Assembly (NCBI GenBank): GCA_009760885.1
Contig: CM019701.1
Location: 17,584,975 to 17,648,974 of the forward strand
Direction: 5' to 3'
Source of the DNA: Achatina immaculata
Lineage: Eukaryota > Mollusca > Gastropoda > Stylommatophora > Achatinidae
Length of the DNA: 64,000 bases
Part shown: positions 23,725 to 35,597 of the stretch, in pieces
Layout of the letters: the number at the start of each line of letters is the position of its first letter
Numbering within the stretch: the stretch's first letter is position 1
Made by a program: the position numbers and the translations under genes
Notes under the pieces: model-generated
The model's input: only the letters and a program-made list of their open reading frames with translations
Databases searched by the model: none
What the model was told of the DNA's origin: nothing

Positions 23725-24345
23725 ACAAGGAGATGAACTAGCACGTTGAATCAATCACAAGACAAGGAGATGAACTAGCACGCTGAATCAATCACAAGAC
23801 AAGGAGATGAACTAGCACGTTGAACCAATCACAAGACAAGTAGATGAACTAGCACGCTGAATCAATCACAAGACAAGGAGATGAACTAGCACGCTGAATC
23901 AATCACAAGACAAGTAGATGAACTAGCACGCTGAATCAATCACAAGACAAGTAGATGAACTAGCACGTTGAATCAATCACAAGACAAGTAGATGAACTAG
24001 CACGCTGAATCAATCACAAGACAAGGAGATGAACTAGCACGCTGAATCAATCACAAGACAAGTAGATGAACTAGCACGCTGAATCAATCACAAGACAAGT
24101 AGATGAACTAGCACGCTGAATCAATCACAAGACAAGTAGATGAACTAGCACGCTGAATCAATCACAAGACAAGTAGATGAACTAGCACGCTGAATCAATC
24201 ACAAGACAAGGAGATGAACTAGCACGCTGAATCAATCACAAGACAAGTAGATGAACTAGCACGCTGAATCAATCACAAGACAAGTAGATGAACTAGCACG
24301 CTGAATCAATCACAAGACAAGTAGATGAACTAGCACGCTGACCAA
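23725..24345. repeat. Minisatellite, 37-bp unit
   Basis: Unit CACAAGACAAGGAGATGAAC plus TAGCACGCTGAATCAAT, about 17 nearly identical copies with only GGAG/GTAG and CGCT/CGTT variants. Very homogeneous, so recently amplified. Confidence 0.94.
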
Positions 24346-25035
24346 GTAGGCTTGCGTCCGGAGCTGCTTGGTCCCAGCGTAAGTCGATGTTGGATTATAT
24401 TCGAAAAGTACAGCAACATTTTGTTGGAATTTCACATATTATACAAACCCAGGACATATCTGCGATTGTCTGTTGATGTATGAGACAGTTGATGTATGAG
24501 ACACCTGAAGTATGAGACAGTTGATGTATGAGACAGCAGATGTATGAGACAGCTGATGTATGAGACAGTTGATGAGACAATCCGGTGGAATGAGCGTACA
24601 AAAGAAAAACCTAAAAGTACCAGATACTTGGAGATAAATCACTCAGGAAAATCTGTACAGGACACATCAGCACAGAACAAGACTGTACTCTAGCCAGAAG
24701 TGATTACTAATGTGTGGCAGCGTTTGTTTACCGGTGTAAACAGGTAGCTATATCTCTCTCTCCCCTCCCCCTCTCTCTCTTTCTCTCTGGTGCATGCCAA
24801 TCAGGCGTTGGTCGTCATTTATTTCTACAACCATCTGTCCTTTGCTCTTTCTATAAGCTGTGTTCTGAACTGTGCTCTGTTCTACTTTCTTAGTCCATCA
24901 AATATCTTGTTTCGTTGTCTTCCTCTATCTCTAACTCCACCAACAACAAACAACCCTTTGTCTCTCCATTTTCCTTCTGTCACTGCGTGTTTGCCTCTTC
25001 TCAAAACATGTCCTACAAATTCACATTTCTAGGAC
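24346..25035. other. Mostly unique intronic sequence with a short repeat
   Basis: A short GATGTATGAGACAGTT array (24472-24575) and a CT tract (24750-24787) lie here. A plus frame at 24790-25032 has no family resemblance and is not called. Confidence 0.5.
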
Positions 25036-25039
25036 ATAT

Positions 25040-25420
25040 TTGTCTAGTCTGATAAAAATATCTTTATGTAGATTGTATTCATGAATCTTTATGTAGTCAA
25101 TATATCTTTATGTAAATTGTAATCATGGATCTTTGTCTAGTCAATATATCTGTATGTAGACTGTAATCATGAAACTTTATCATATATCTTTATGTAGATT
25201 GTAACTATGAATCTTTGTCTAGCAAACATATCTTTATGTAGATTGTAACTATGAATCTTTGTCTAGTAAATATATCTTTATGTAGATTGTAACTATGAAT
25301 CTTTGTCTAGTAAATATATCTTTATGTAGATTGTAACTATGAATCTTTGTCTAGTAAATATATCTTTATGTAGATTGTAACTATGAATCTTTGTCTAGTC
25401 AATATATCTTTATGGAGACA
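25040..25420. repeat. Minisatellite, about 44-bp unit
   Basis: Unit CTTTATGTAGATTGTAACTA plus TGAATCTTTGTCTAGTAAAT, about eight copies. Confidence 0.87.
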
Positions 25421-25424
25421 GTAA

Positions 25425-26400
25425 TAATGATTGGGGAGGGGGTGGGGGACTGAGTTTGGTTCCGGCCGTTCAACCTACCTCGCGGTTTTCTGGTGTGAGG
25501 GGGGGGGGACCTGGTCACGTGATATGTTGAACTAAAAATGTTGGCCGGGCCGCCTCGTGTTGTGTAAGTTCTATAAGTATGTTGTTGTAAGTCAGATATG
25601 AAGTTTTGTGTGTGTGAACGGTGATAAGTGTTCTGTGTTCAGTGTTAAATGAATTCTTCATGAGGATTACACATTTTGAAATGCATAATTTTCATCATTG
25701 TGATATTTTTCATTACTGTGCCTTCATATATTGCCATTTTTCACTTTTGATTGTAGACACTAATATGTTTCATAGATGTTTGTATGTGCGAAGGTGTGTA
25801 GTTCTAGTCAGTGTCAATTTTCACCCACGGTTTATAACGCTATGCTATGTTTCATCATATGAGTTACTATTGCTATAAATGTGCCATTTGATCATTTCAT
25901 ATTTGCTCTTTATGTGCTGATGATGACGCAGCGGAGCACTTGGTATATGTGTTCTATGTTTGAGTGGCAAGAACCTCTTTCTAAAGGAGTGTTGCTAACT
26001 CGTGATAAATTGTGGACATTGCATTTATATGTTGAAAAGAAGACCAGAGATTTGTAAGAGATGTTGAATTAAGTAGCAACGTCACGTGGACTGACGCCTT
26101 TTGTTGAGCATGATCATTTCATAAGCAAGTTCAAGTTTTCCATGTTGTTGCTCATTGTTGATGAAATATGTCTTGTGTATGTGTTTATATGTTATTCGTG
26201 CAAACGTGTGTGGCGTCTGGTGCTGTGATTAGACCAAACTTTTATTTTGCCTTGATCAGTCTATGCCTTTGGAGTAGTTATTTGTTGCTGGTGGAGTTAG
26301 AGATGACTGTGATGTTAATTTATTTTCCAGCCAACAAAGTCATTTAGGGCAGCTTATACAGACACCAGCTGAGAGGGCAAGAGCCCGGGTTGTTCATCGT
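25425..26400. other. Unique stretch of about 970 bp, G-rich at its start
   Basis: 25430-25560 is unusually G-rich (TTGGGGAGGGGGTGGGGGAC and a run of nine G) with CpG dinucleotides and a CACGTGA box. The rest is T-rich with short, unconvincing ORFs (85 codons at 25621-25878). It ends in a possible acceptor (TTTTCCAG at 26323-26330) and runs into a minisatellite whose unit contains GAAGTAAGTG. It could be an LTR remnant, an alternative first exon or nothing. Confidence 0.35.
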
Positions 26401-27270
26401 CAGGACCAGTGAAGTAAGTGAGAGTGTTCCAGGCACAGCTGTACTTCATGGCAGCCAGGACCAGTGAAGTAAGTGAGAGTGTTCCAGGCGCAGCTGTACT
26501 TCATGGCAGTCAGGACCAGTGAAGTAAGTGAGAGTGTTCCAGGCACAGCTGTACTTCATGGCAGTCAGGAGAGGTGTAGTAAGTGAGAGTGTTCCGGGCA
26601 CAGCTGTACTTCATGGCAGTCAGGAGAGGTGTAGTAAGTGAGAGTGTACCATGCGCAGCTGTACTTCATGGCAGCCAGGACCAGTGAAGTAAGTGAGAGT
26701 GTTTCGGGCACAGCTGTACTTCATGGCAGTCAGGACCAGTGAAGTAAGTGAGAGTGTTTCGGGCACAGCTGTACTTCATGGCAGTCAGGGCCGGTGTAGT
26801 AAGTGAGAGTGTTCCGGGCACAGCTGTACTTCATGGCAGTCAGGAGAGGTGTAGTAAGTGAGAGTGTACCATGCGCAGCTGTACTTCATGGCAGTCAGGA
26901 CCAGTGTAGTAAGTGAGAGTGTTCCAAGCGCAGCTGTACTTCATGGCAGTCAGGGCCGGTGTAGTAACTGAGAGTGTTCCAGGCGCAGCTGTACTTCATG
27001 GCAGTCAGGAGAGGTGTAGTAAGTGAGAGTGTTCCATGCGCAGCTGTACTTCATGGCAGTCAAGACCAGTGTAGTAAGTGAGAGTGTTCCAGGCACAGCT
27101 GTACTTCATGGCAGTCAGGAGAGGTGTAGTAAGTGAGAGTGTTCCATGCGCAGCTGTACTTCATGACAGCCAGGACTGGTGTAGTAACTGAGAGTGTTCC
27201 AGGCACAGCTGTACTTCATGGCAGCCAGGACTGGTGGAGTAACTGAGAGTGTTCCAGGCACAAATATACT
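26395..27270. repeat. Minisatellite, 55-bp unit
   Basis: Unit GACCAGTGAAGTAAGTGAGA plus GTGTTCCAGGCACAGCTGTA plus CTTCATGGCAGTCAG; about 16 copies with interspersed variants (GAGAGGTGTAG, GGCCGGTGTAG), suggesting conversion between copies. Confidence 0.93.
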
Positions 27271-27364
27271 TCATAGACACTAAACTCAGTTAAATAAAGG
27301 CATGAGCACCAGAGAATCTCCGTGTACGATGATAAACAAGAAATAAAGAAGTAAGAAGAAGAGA

Positions 27365-27520
27365 AAAGTTGAAAAGTTGATAGATAACACCTAAAAGTTG
27401 ATAGATAACACTTAAAATTCGATAGATAACACCTAAAAGTTGATAGATAACACCTAAAAGTTGATAGATAACACCTAAAAGTTGATAGATAACACCTAAA
27501 AGTTGTTAGATAACACCTAA
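27365..27520. repeat. Minisatellite, 21-bp unit
   Basis: Unit CTAAAAGTTGATAGATAACA plus C, about seven copies. Confidence 0.9.
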
Positions 27521-27729
27521 GCACCAAGTAAATATTTTACATAATCATGAACGTACAGAAACTTTCCTTCGCTGACGTGTCTTAAAAATGTCATCCTTCT
27601 ATCTAAAAATGTCTTCCATCAATCTAAAAATGTCCTCCACCTATCTAAAAATGTCCTCCATCAACTTTCCCTTTCTGTCGGTACCAGGTAGTGATGTTAC
27701 AGCTGATCTACTCCACTCTGAAGACCAAA

Positions 27730-28125
27730 CTGCACAAAGTAAAAATATTTTCTAACAAATGACACCAGTTACACACTTTTCTAACAAATGACACCAATAA
27801 CACACTTTTCTAACAAATTACTCCAATTACACACTTGTCCAACAAATACACCAATTACACACTTTTGTAGCAAATTACACAAAATGCACAATTATATCAC
27901 GTACAAAATATTGAAGCAAAAGTACATGTACACCAAGTACACATTTTGTACGAAACTGCAGCAAGTACAACAATTTCTAAGAAACTGTAGCAAGTGCACT
28001 ATTGTGAAAGAAACTGTAGCAAGTACCACATTTTGTACGAAACTGTAGCAAGTACAACATTTTGTAAGAAACTGTAGCAAGTACACATTTTGTACGAGAC
28101 TGTAGCAAGTACAACATTTTGTCAG
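27730..28125. repeat. Two degenerate minisatellites
   Basis: 27750-27890 has ACACACTTTTCTAACAAATG units (about 29 bp). 27945-28125 has GTACAACATTTTGTAAGAAA plus CTGTAGCAA (29 bp). Confidence 0.8.
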
Positions 28126-28500
28126 AAATGAACCACATACATAACGACAAATTTGTAGCTAGGGCTATCGACTATAAAAATAGACAGAAACGAGCAGAAC
28201 ATTTGGATTCTTATGAACACCGTCATCATCATCATCATCATCATCATCATAAACCACCTGCTGACGCTTCGCTCAATGCACTAAAGAAGATTCGCCGGTA
28301 TCTAACAATGATGATTCTTTCTCTCCTCTTTTTCTTCGTATCTCCCACATCCACATCTTTTGTTGTCTCCATTATCGTTGACATCGAATCACTTTTCCTA
28401 ATTTTAACCATAACCATAACCACATGGTACTTCCTCAAGCTAGAGAACGCAGATTTTAATTGTCTGTTTGGACACAGACCAGAAAATTATCCACGATAAA
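28126..28500 (+). other. Open frame of uncertain meaning with a His run
   Basis: An open stretch (ATG at 28119) reads KFVARAIDYKNRQKRAEHLD, a (CAT)n-encoded run of nine His, then a hydrophobic Leu/Ile/Thr-rich part. It has no recognisable family, and its start lies in a minisatellite. It could be a decayed retroelement piece. Not called as a gene. Confidence 0.2.
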
Positions 28501-28539
28501 GTCTTTTATATTTGCTTTTTTCTAACCGCATGCATATCA

Positions 28540-29035
28540 AAGATGTGAAATTTCGTAACAACTAGAATATTACAGATGTGAAATTTTGTAACAACTTGGA
28601 TATCATAGATGTGAAATTTTGTAACAACTTGGATATCATAGATGTGAAATTTTGTAACAACTTGGATATCATAGATGTGAAATTTTGTAACAACTTGGAT
28701 ATCACAAATGTAACACTTGGATATTACAGATGTGAATTCTATAACAACATGGATATCACAGATGCGAAATTTTATAACAACTAGGATATCACAGATGTGA
28801 AATTTTATAACAACTAGGATATCACAGATGTGAAATTTTGTAACAACTTGGATATCACAAATGTAACACTTGGATATTACAGATGTGAATTCTATAACAA
28901 CATGGATATCACAGATGCGAAATTTTATAACAACTAGGATATCACAGATGTGAAATTTTGTAACAACTTGGATATCACAGATGTGAAATTTTGTAACAAC
29001 TTAGATATCACAGGTGTGAAATTCATCACAGGTTA
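28540..29035. repeat. Minisatellite, 33-bp unit
   Basis: Unit GATGTGAAATTTTGTAACAA plus CTTGGATATCATA, about 14 copies; a larger block (28700-28800) is itself repeated at 28845-28950. Confidence 0.9.
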
Positions 29036-29119
29036 GATTGCGTACGAATAAGGAGGTCACATGTTAGATTGTCTTATTCTGTTTATATGATTTGATATAA
29101 ATTAAAGTGTACCGCTAGA

Positions 29120-29490
29120 CAAAAGAATGAATGAATGAATGAGTGAATCTTTATTTTTAAAGTGTAAAGAATTGGGCACGCAGGCCCGTCTTACATTTTG
29201 CCCTTCATCACTCCATCTTTCATTCTTCCCACACACTCGATTTAATACAAGTATACAAATTACATTAGGGAAAAAACATTAAAAAAAAGAGTAAGATTAA
29301 ATTATTACATTCAAAGTAAAAGAGAAGTAATTAACCTAATAAAATAGCTCTCACACACACATACACGCACACAAAGACATACACAAATAAAAATACGTTG
29401 TCAGTACAGATCTCTTAACATATGTTTAAAAAAAAACATTAAAATAATTCCTAACAATATCTAACAAGTTACTTTTCTAACTATGTCATT
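29120..29490 (-). mobile_element. LINE family 2 relative, 3-prime UTR
   Basis: The GAAT tail (29125-29150), AATCTTTATTTTTAAAGTG, GGGCACGCAGGCCCGTCTTA and the region through 29480 are the reverse complement of 4800-5545. It holds the single-copy form of the sequence amplified at 4966-5412. Confidence 0.83.
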
Positions 29491-29539
29491 TTAGTACTTG
29501 ATGGTTGGCGAGTCACGTGTTGAGAGAGTGCTGGTTATT

Positions 29540-29540
29540 C

Positions 29541-29578
<38 letters not shown>

Positions 29579-29670
29579 TAGAGAGAGAGAGGAATAAAGA
29601 GAAAGGAATAGAGAGAGAGGGGAATGGAGAGAGAGAGGGAGGAATAGAGAGAGAAGAACAGAGAGGGTGG
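29540..29670. repeat. (GA)n-rich simple repeat
   Basis: GAGAGA with AGGAATAGAGA inserts. Confidence 0.9.
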
Positions 29671-29754
29671 GGGAGTTAGATGTGATGTATTAGCCACAGT
29701 CCTGGAGTACACAGCTGGCATTCAAGTGTCTGTTAATGTTCATTGCGATCACAA

Positions 29755-30365
29755 CATTTATGTCAAGTGTACATACAGACTATAGGTGAAGTGTACATAT
29801 AGACTATACGTGAAGTGTAGAGACAGACTGTACGTGAAGTGTACAGATAGACTTACGTGAAGTGTACAGATAGACAGTACGTTAAGTGTACTGATAGACT
29901 ATGTGAAGAGTGCAGCTAGACTATACGTGAAGTGTATAGACGGACTGTACGTGAAGTGTGCAGATAGACTATACGTGAAGTGTGCAGATAGACTATACGT
30001 GAAGTGTGCAGCTAGACTATACGTGAAGTGTATAGACGGACTATGCGTGAAATGTGCAGATAAGCTACACGTGAAGTGTGCGGGTAGGCTACACATGAAG
30101 TGTACAAATAGGCTGCAAGTGGAATATACAGACGGACTGTACGTGAAGTGTGCAGATAAACTATTCGTGAAGAGTACAAACGGACTGTAAGTGAAGTGTG
30201 CAGATAGACTATACGTGAAGTGTATGGAAAGACTATACGTGAAGTGTACAGATATATTGTACGTAAAGTGTATGGATAGACAATACGTGAAGTGAATAAG
30301 ATGGATTGTACGTGAAATGTATAGACATATTATATGTGAAGTGTAGGGAGTTATGTGAAATGTAT
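29755..30365. repeat. Minisatellite, 24-bp unit
   Basis: Unit GTGAAGTGTACAGATAGACT plus ATAC, about 25 diverged copies; open frames on both strands are by-products. Confidence 0.88.
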
Positions 30366-30389
30366 ACAATGCAGACAATCTAGGTTAAA

Positions 30390-30720
30390 TTTGAATGAAG
30401 AAATTTCATGAAGTCTGTATAGAGAATTTACATGAAGTTTGAATAGAGAATTTACAAGAAGTCTGTATGGAGAATTTGTATGAAGTCTGTGTAGAGAATT
30501 TACATGAAGTCTGTATAAAGAATTTCCATGAAGTCTGTATATAGAATTTGCGTGAAGTCTGTATATAGAATTTGCATGAAATCAGTATAGAGAATTTACA
30601 CGAATTATGAAGAGAGAATTTACATAAAATCTTCTGGCAGAATTGATAAGATGTCTTTTGACAAACTTTACATAAGTCTGTTGACAGAATTTACATGAAG
30701 CATGCTGATAGAACTTATAC
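30390..30720. repeat. Minisatellite, 24-bp unit
   Basis: Unit GAAGTCTGTATAGAGAATTT plus ACAT, about 13 copies. Confidence 0.87.
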
Positions 30721-30774
30721 CTGATAGAAATTGTGCGAAGTCTTTAAAGAAAATTTACACGGAGTATGTAAAGA

Positions 30775-31080
30775 AATTTATATCAATTCCGTGGGCAGAA
30801 TTTCTCATGGGTGATCAGGAAAAGGAGATGGACATATGTTGGTCACTTGATGAGAAGAAACGATCAGAGAATCCCAAAACAAGCTATCAAGTGGAACACA
30901 ACAGGCCGAAGAAAAAGAAGCAGACCGCGTGAAACTCTGAAGAGGATATTATTAAGAGAGGCCAAATTAACAGGCATAAAATCCTTTGATGAGGTTGAAA
31001 GACTCGCCGAAGACAGGAAAAATTGGCGAACTACTTTGCGAGCCCTATGTGACGTTTAACGGCACGGGAAGGATATAAGA
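30775..31080 (+). mobile_element. RTE-like LINE, ORF2 C-terminal end
   Basis: Encodes MIRKRRWTYVGHLMRRNDQR, IPKQAIKWNTTGRRKR and FDEVERLAEDRKNWRTTLRA, ending LCDV, the typical end of RTE-type ORF2. A frameshift lies near 30890. The tail has GATATAAGATATAAG. Nearly identical to 63040-63320. Confidence 0.86.
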
Positions 31081-31084
31081 TATA

Positions 31085-31245
31085 AGATTGTTGTCATAAT
31101 TCATATCAACCTTGTTGTCATAACTCATATCAAGACTATTTTCACAATTCATATCAAGCCTCTTGTCACAATTCATGTCAAGTTTGTTGTCAGTGTTGTC
31201 ACAATTTATATCAAGTCTGTTGTCACAATTCATATTAAGCCTGTA
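31085..31245. repeat. Minisatellite, about 24-bp unit (TTGTCACAATTCATATCAAG)
   Basis: About six copies right after the LINE tail. Confidence 0.82.
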
Positions 31246-31494
31246 TCATACAATTACTAGTGTATTATCGAAAGATACTTTGAATAGGATATAAACAGAA
31301 AGACGATAGAAACAATCGCTAAACAGAACAAAAAAGAAATGACAATTGTTCCATGGGTCAGCTTGACCAAATGTCACTCTGACATGTTACAATATATCAA
31401 CATGTAAGCTTGTAGTATCAACATCAATAAGCATACAGTGCAGTAACCGCATTAACCGGCAATTAATGAAAATAGATGGATGTTACTTAACCAA

Positions 31495-31860
31495 ACAGCT
31501 GAGAAACACATAATGCCTTTGAATGTAAATGCTACAGAAGAGTTCTCCAAATATCATCGACACAAAAAAGAACAAATATATCCATACTGCAAGAGCTTAA
31601 TATTGAAGAAGGTTGGCTTGTAAAGAGGATTAAAGAGAGAAAACTTAAATATTTTGGACACATTAAACGTCATGATAATCTAGAGAAAACCGTCTTGAAA
31701 GGGTACATAATGGGAAAAAGAAAGAGAGTAAGACCAAGGCGAAGATGGCTGCAAGGCATCGTTGCTGATTTGCAAATGGATGCATCAGCAGCAGGGCATC
31801 TTGCTCACAACCGGAGAGGCCTACAGGAGACAAGTTCCACAAGAGACATGCGAATGAATG
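31495..31860 (+). mobile_element. LINE family 1, ORF2 C-terminal fragment
   Basis: Encodes INIEEGWLVKRIKERKLKYF-type sequence, GHIKRHDNLEKTVLKGYIMG and KRKRVRPRRRWLQGIVADLQ with a few lesions; ends at GACATGCGAATGAATG. Confidence 0.83.
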
Positions 31861-31934
31861 GTGCAGTTAAAAAAAACATAGAAAGAGTGAGAAAAGTGAG
31901 CAGAAACTGGATTAGCAGAAGGCAAGATGAGTAC

Positions 31935-32010
31935 ATATAAACGAGGAACAAATAACAAACCAATATTTCGGCAAAAACCTTTTTCATCGGTCTTATTCTA
32001 AACCGCAATC
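31935..32010 (-). mobile_element. Penelope-like pLTR scrap
   Basis: The minus strand contains ACCGATGAAAAAGGTTTTTG followed by CCGAAATATTGG, the same layout as the foldback arms and 56820 (GATGA, short stem, GCCGAAA). Confidence 0.5.
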
Positions 32011-32099
32011 GCCGGTAAATTATAGATTAAAAAACGAGAAAAACCGAAACTTGTGGAGGTCGTCAGTTACTAAAAGTCGAATAAACTGCAACCAGCGAA

Positions 32100-32485
32100 A
32101 TTGGTTGGAGGATAATTAGGTCAGTGGGATGATGAAGATGATGATGATGATGATGCTCAGTTTCTATGGGGAATAGATAATCAGGTCAGTTGGATGATGA
32201 TGATGATGATGTTGATGATGAAGATGATTATGATGCTGAGTTTGTATGGAGGATAATCACGTCAGTGGGATGATGATGATGATGATGAAGATGATGATGA
32301 TGCTCAGTTTGTATGGGGGATAATCAGGTCAGTTGGATGATGATGATGATGATGATCTCAGTTTGTATGGAGGATAATCAGGTCAGTTGGATGATGATGA
32401 TGATGATGTTGCTCAGTTTGTATGGAGGATAATCAGGCCAGCGGAATGATGATGATGATGATGATTGTATAGAGGATAATTAGTC
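32100..32485. repeat. Minisatellite with embedded (GAT)n
   Basis: About 60-bp unit: GTATGGAGGATAATCAGGTC then AGTTGGATGATGATGATGAT; the ATG/GAT run length varies between units. Confidence 0.88.
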
Positions 32486-32489
32486 AATT

Positions 32490-33250
32490 TAGACTTTGCT
32501 TCAGCATGTGAGCATTTTGTAACAATTAAATGTCGCGAAAAGAAAAGGTAATAAAAAGATGATAAAAACAGTTCACATGTACATGTAATTTCCCGCTTAT
32601 GTCTGTAAACTGTGTTTAATTCTTCATTAAAAAAAAAAAGCTGTGTTGAGAAAACCTGTATTTCGGAAAGTACTTGATGCGAGGAAAAAGACAGGTGCAG
32701 TTGTACCTTATATCAAAAAGTCCAAGCCTTATTATTGATACACACTACTTATAGAGGGGGTGAAGACCCCGCCCATGTAGGCAACCAACCACGCAGAGCT
32801 GACATGCTAACGTCATCATTGATACATACTACATGTACTTACAGTTGATCATGAAATCCACACAGTTCTCGCTCTTGTAACTGCTTAGTACGGCGCTGTA
32901 TAGAACACTTATGAGGTCGGTGATTTCTATACGAATCTACAGGAGTTTCTGTGGGTAACCTCACCTAACAGCAGCACAACGCAGTGTTCAACAAATCATT
33001 CTACCCCAGTCTTTTTTTCTTCTTACTACCAAGTTTCAAAGTAAAGAGATGAAGTTAAAAAAGAACTGCCACTACAAAGAACAACTGCCACTACAAAGAA
33101 CAACTGCCACTTCACTAACTACACTAATAATACACAAATAACAATTATATATATCTATGTAACTGTGAGGTACACAAAATTAGTTTCGCACAGTAACGAA
33201 GCTGCTTCCGAAGGTGAGACTGTTGATGTTGGCAACTCTCCACGTTTAAC
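32490..33250. other. Mostly unique intronic sequence
   Basis: Holds the candidate exon 32843-32936. A short CAACTGCCACTACAAAGAA repeat lies at 33063-33110. Otherwise nothing recognised. Confidence 0.5.
32843..32936 (-). CDS. Candidate exon of unknown minus-strand gene (or unused exon)
   Basis: This 94-bp stretch is flanked by a TAG acceptor (32938-32937) and a perfect GTAAGT donor (from 32842). It reads openly as about 31 residues beginning IRIEITDLISVLYSAVLSSY and ending CVDFMIN, which looks more protein-like than its surroundings. It lies inside the 40.6-kb intron, but its phase (0 in, 1 out) does not fit between exons d and e, so it is not a simple cassette exon. A second frame is also open with an alternative acceptor near 32968. 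It could be part of a nested or overlapping gene, a relic exon, or chance. The product was not recognised. Confidence 0.33.
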
Positions 33251-33254
33251 ATGT

Positions 33255-33535
33255 ACGGTAATATAGACAAGTACAGTTTGACTAGCAGGTGTACGATAAT
33301 GTGTACAAGTACAGTATGGCTAGCAGGTGTACGATAATGTGTACAAGTACAGTATGGCTAGCAGGTGTACGATAATGTGTACAAGTACAGTATGGCTAGC
33401 AGGTGTACGATAATGTGTACAAGTACAGTTTGGCTAGCAGGTGTACGATAATGTGTACAAGTACAGTATGGCTAGCAGGTGTACGATAATGTGTATAAGT
33501 ACAGTATGGCTAGCAGGTGTACGATAATGCGTACA
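33255..33535. repeat. Minisatellite, 38-bp unit
   Basis: Unit GTGTACAAGTACAGTATGGC plus TAGCAGGTGTACGATAAT, about seven copies, nearly identical. Confidence 0.92.
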
Positions 33536-33539
33536 GTTT

Positions 33540-34925
33540 GGCTAAGTCTGTGTACGACGAGGCCAAGAAGACAAAGGAATCATGCAAGTGGAACTGGTGA
33601 GCACGGACAACCGCGTCGGGGTTCGGGGAGACTGCCTGGATCCTTGGAAGTTGCTGTTGTCTGAGGTAAGATATAGGGGCCGATGATCATCCAGTTATGG
33701 GACATTTGGTGGAGCCATGCTGGAAGTCATATAACAGAATTCCTTAAGTCTGGAATTCTGATATTTTATTTAACTTTATAGGGGAGTTAACCAGGGATTT
33801 ATTTGTTAGACTGACGTAGTTGTTAGCGCCCTTAGTTTTTTTGTGTGTTAAGTACAGTTCAACTATAAGTTTAGTTTGACACGCTGAAGGCCATTTCTTG
33901 TCATGTCCAGGAACGGGATTTTTGACAGTTAACTGAAGTTAATTAGGACACGTTTGTTTAATTCGTTATTTTTAGTTACAGAAAAGCTTAAAATAGGAAT
34001 ATTGTTTTTAGTTTATTGTCCAAGGTCATAAACAGATAATTTTTGCACGGATTAAGATTTTAAGCAGAAACGTTTTAATCATGATTTTCATCTTCCACGA
34101 GATAGAATCTTCGGGAAGATTTAGAAATAAGAATTGTGGTTCATATTTAAGGACCAAACTCTTACATAGGATTATGTACAGTTTGACTGAGAAGGATGTT
34201 TCAGATGCTAGGATGTGAACTGTTAGTTTTTTTTTTTTTCCTCATGGATCTAATGTGTAAATTTCTGATGCAGCTACGAGCTGTTAGAAATAGTTTGTAA
34301 CTGAAGAAATGTGAATTAGTTCTACTGAGATTTTTGAGGATCTTAAGTCCGATATTTTTGGTGATGTGATGTTGTATGGAAGGATGCATGGAATTTTCAT
34401 TGAGTTAGAAAGTTGGCTCTTATCCCATCATGTTGAATGCCTGTTTTTCCTAGCTGAGAGTGATTGTTGTCCACTCTATCCCTATATGGCGAACTAGTTC
34501 TCGCTGGGTTGAGGATTTGGATTATTCATCTGTTTACTCAATTTATTGCTACTTCCTCACTTATTTACCACTCATTTTTCTAATAATAAATATGTGTAAT
34601 TGTTATTATCAATTTCAGTGTTAGTGGTTCTCAATCTGTTGAGATGTGTTCGTTCTCAGTTGCACATTAAAATTCCTCAGATGTAATCAGTAGATAGAGG
34701 AAGAAAAAGTAATTCAGTTTATCACTTGGGTGGCGGCTTTACACAATTGTGAATTACTTTAATTAGTGCCGTGTCTTGGCACAAACCATACCATACAATT
34801 CTATTTTAGTCGTACCATGGACATATGGACTCCAGGTCAAGGCACCTGGATGGGAAGATCATAGTAAAAAATTCTAGAAGTAGCTGTGTGCCAATCACCG
34901 ATTTTGTTCTGTAGAGCGTAGTTTG
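33540..34925. other. Unique intronic sequence, no supported gene
   Basis: A GC-richer part (33545-33665) is open on the plus strand and is followed by GAGGTAAGA at 33662, a possible donor, but no acceptor or partner exon is evident. The remainder is T-rich and unannotated. Confidence 0.4.
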
Positions 34926-34956
34926 TTTTCAAATGGTGCGCCGGGGCACTGTAATG

Positions 34957-34987
<31 letters not shown>

Positions 34988-35545
34988 CTTTATTTCAAAA
35001 GGGTTAAGAATTGGGCACGCAGGCCCGTCTGACATTCTGCCCTTTATCATACATCTTTCACTCTATTCCAGACATTCTACAAATATGCTGTTCATATAAC
35101 AAACATAACTAACATTGAAGCTGAGAGATATAAAATAAAATAGAACATTTACGTTTCGCTCTTAAACATTCACTCAGTACAGAAGTAACTACGCACATTA
35201 TAAATGACTATCTACTAAACATAAATTTCGGGACTATTCAGAAAACAATTAATTGTATTCGGTGTCTGTAAGAGCAGTTTAAGATAACTTTTAAGTTTTA
35301 TAATTCATGGAGGCATGTAGTCGACATCAAATAGATATTGGGAAAGCTTGTAGTTGTAGGAAGGAGTATAATTTATATTTTTTATATAGGATGGGAGGGT
35401 ATTCCAAAGATGAGCAGCAGAATAACTAAAGCTTTTCTTGTAAAGATCAAGTCTAGGTTTTGGAAGACATATGTTGTTCAAGCGTTGGCTGCACTTTGGG
35501 CTAAATTTAAACAGAGAATGAATGAATTAATCTTTATTTTTCAAT

Positions 35546-35597
<52 letters not shown>

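Noticed and set aside
23725..24345. Possible CRISPR array (regular 37-bp periodicity)
   Set aside because: There are no unique spacers; the entire 37-bp unit repeats, and the context is eukaryotic. The same holds for the 30, 32 and 38 bp arrays.
25621..25878. 85-codon plus frame
   Set aside because: T-rich sequence with no recognisable domain or splice partner.
28119..28499. 126-codon frame with nine His
   Set aside because: The His run is a (CAT)n microsatellite, the start lies in an array and nothing resembles a known family; kept only as low-confidence other.
33479..33664. 61-codon plus frame with Arg/Gly-rich end
   Set aside because: It begins in the 38-bp array; a possible donor follows, but there is no acceptor or partner exon.
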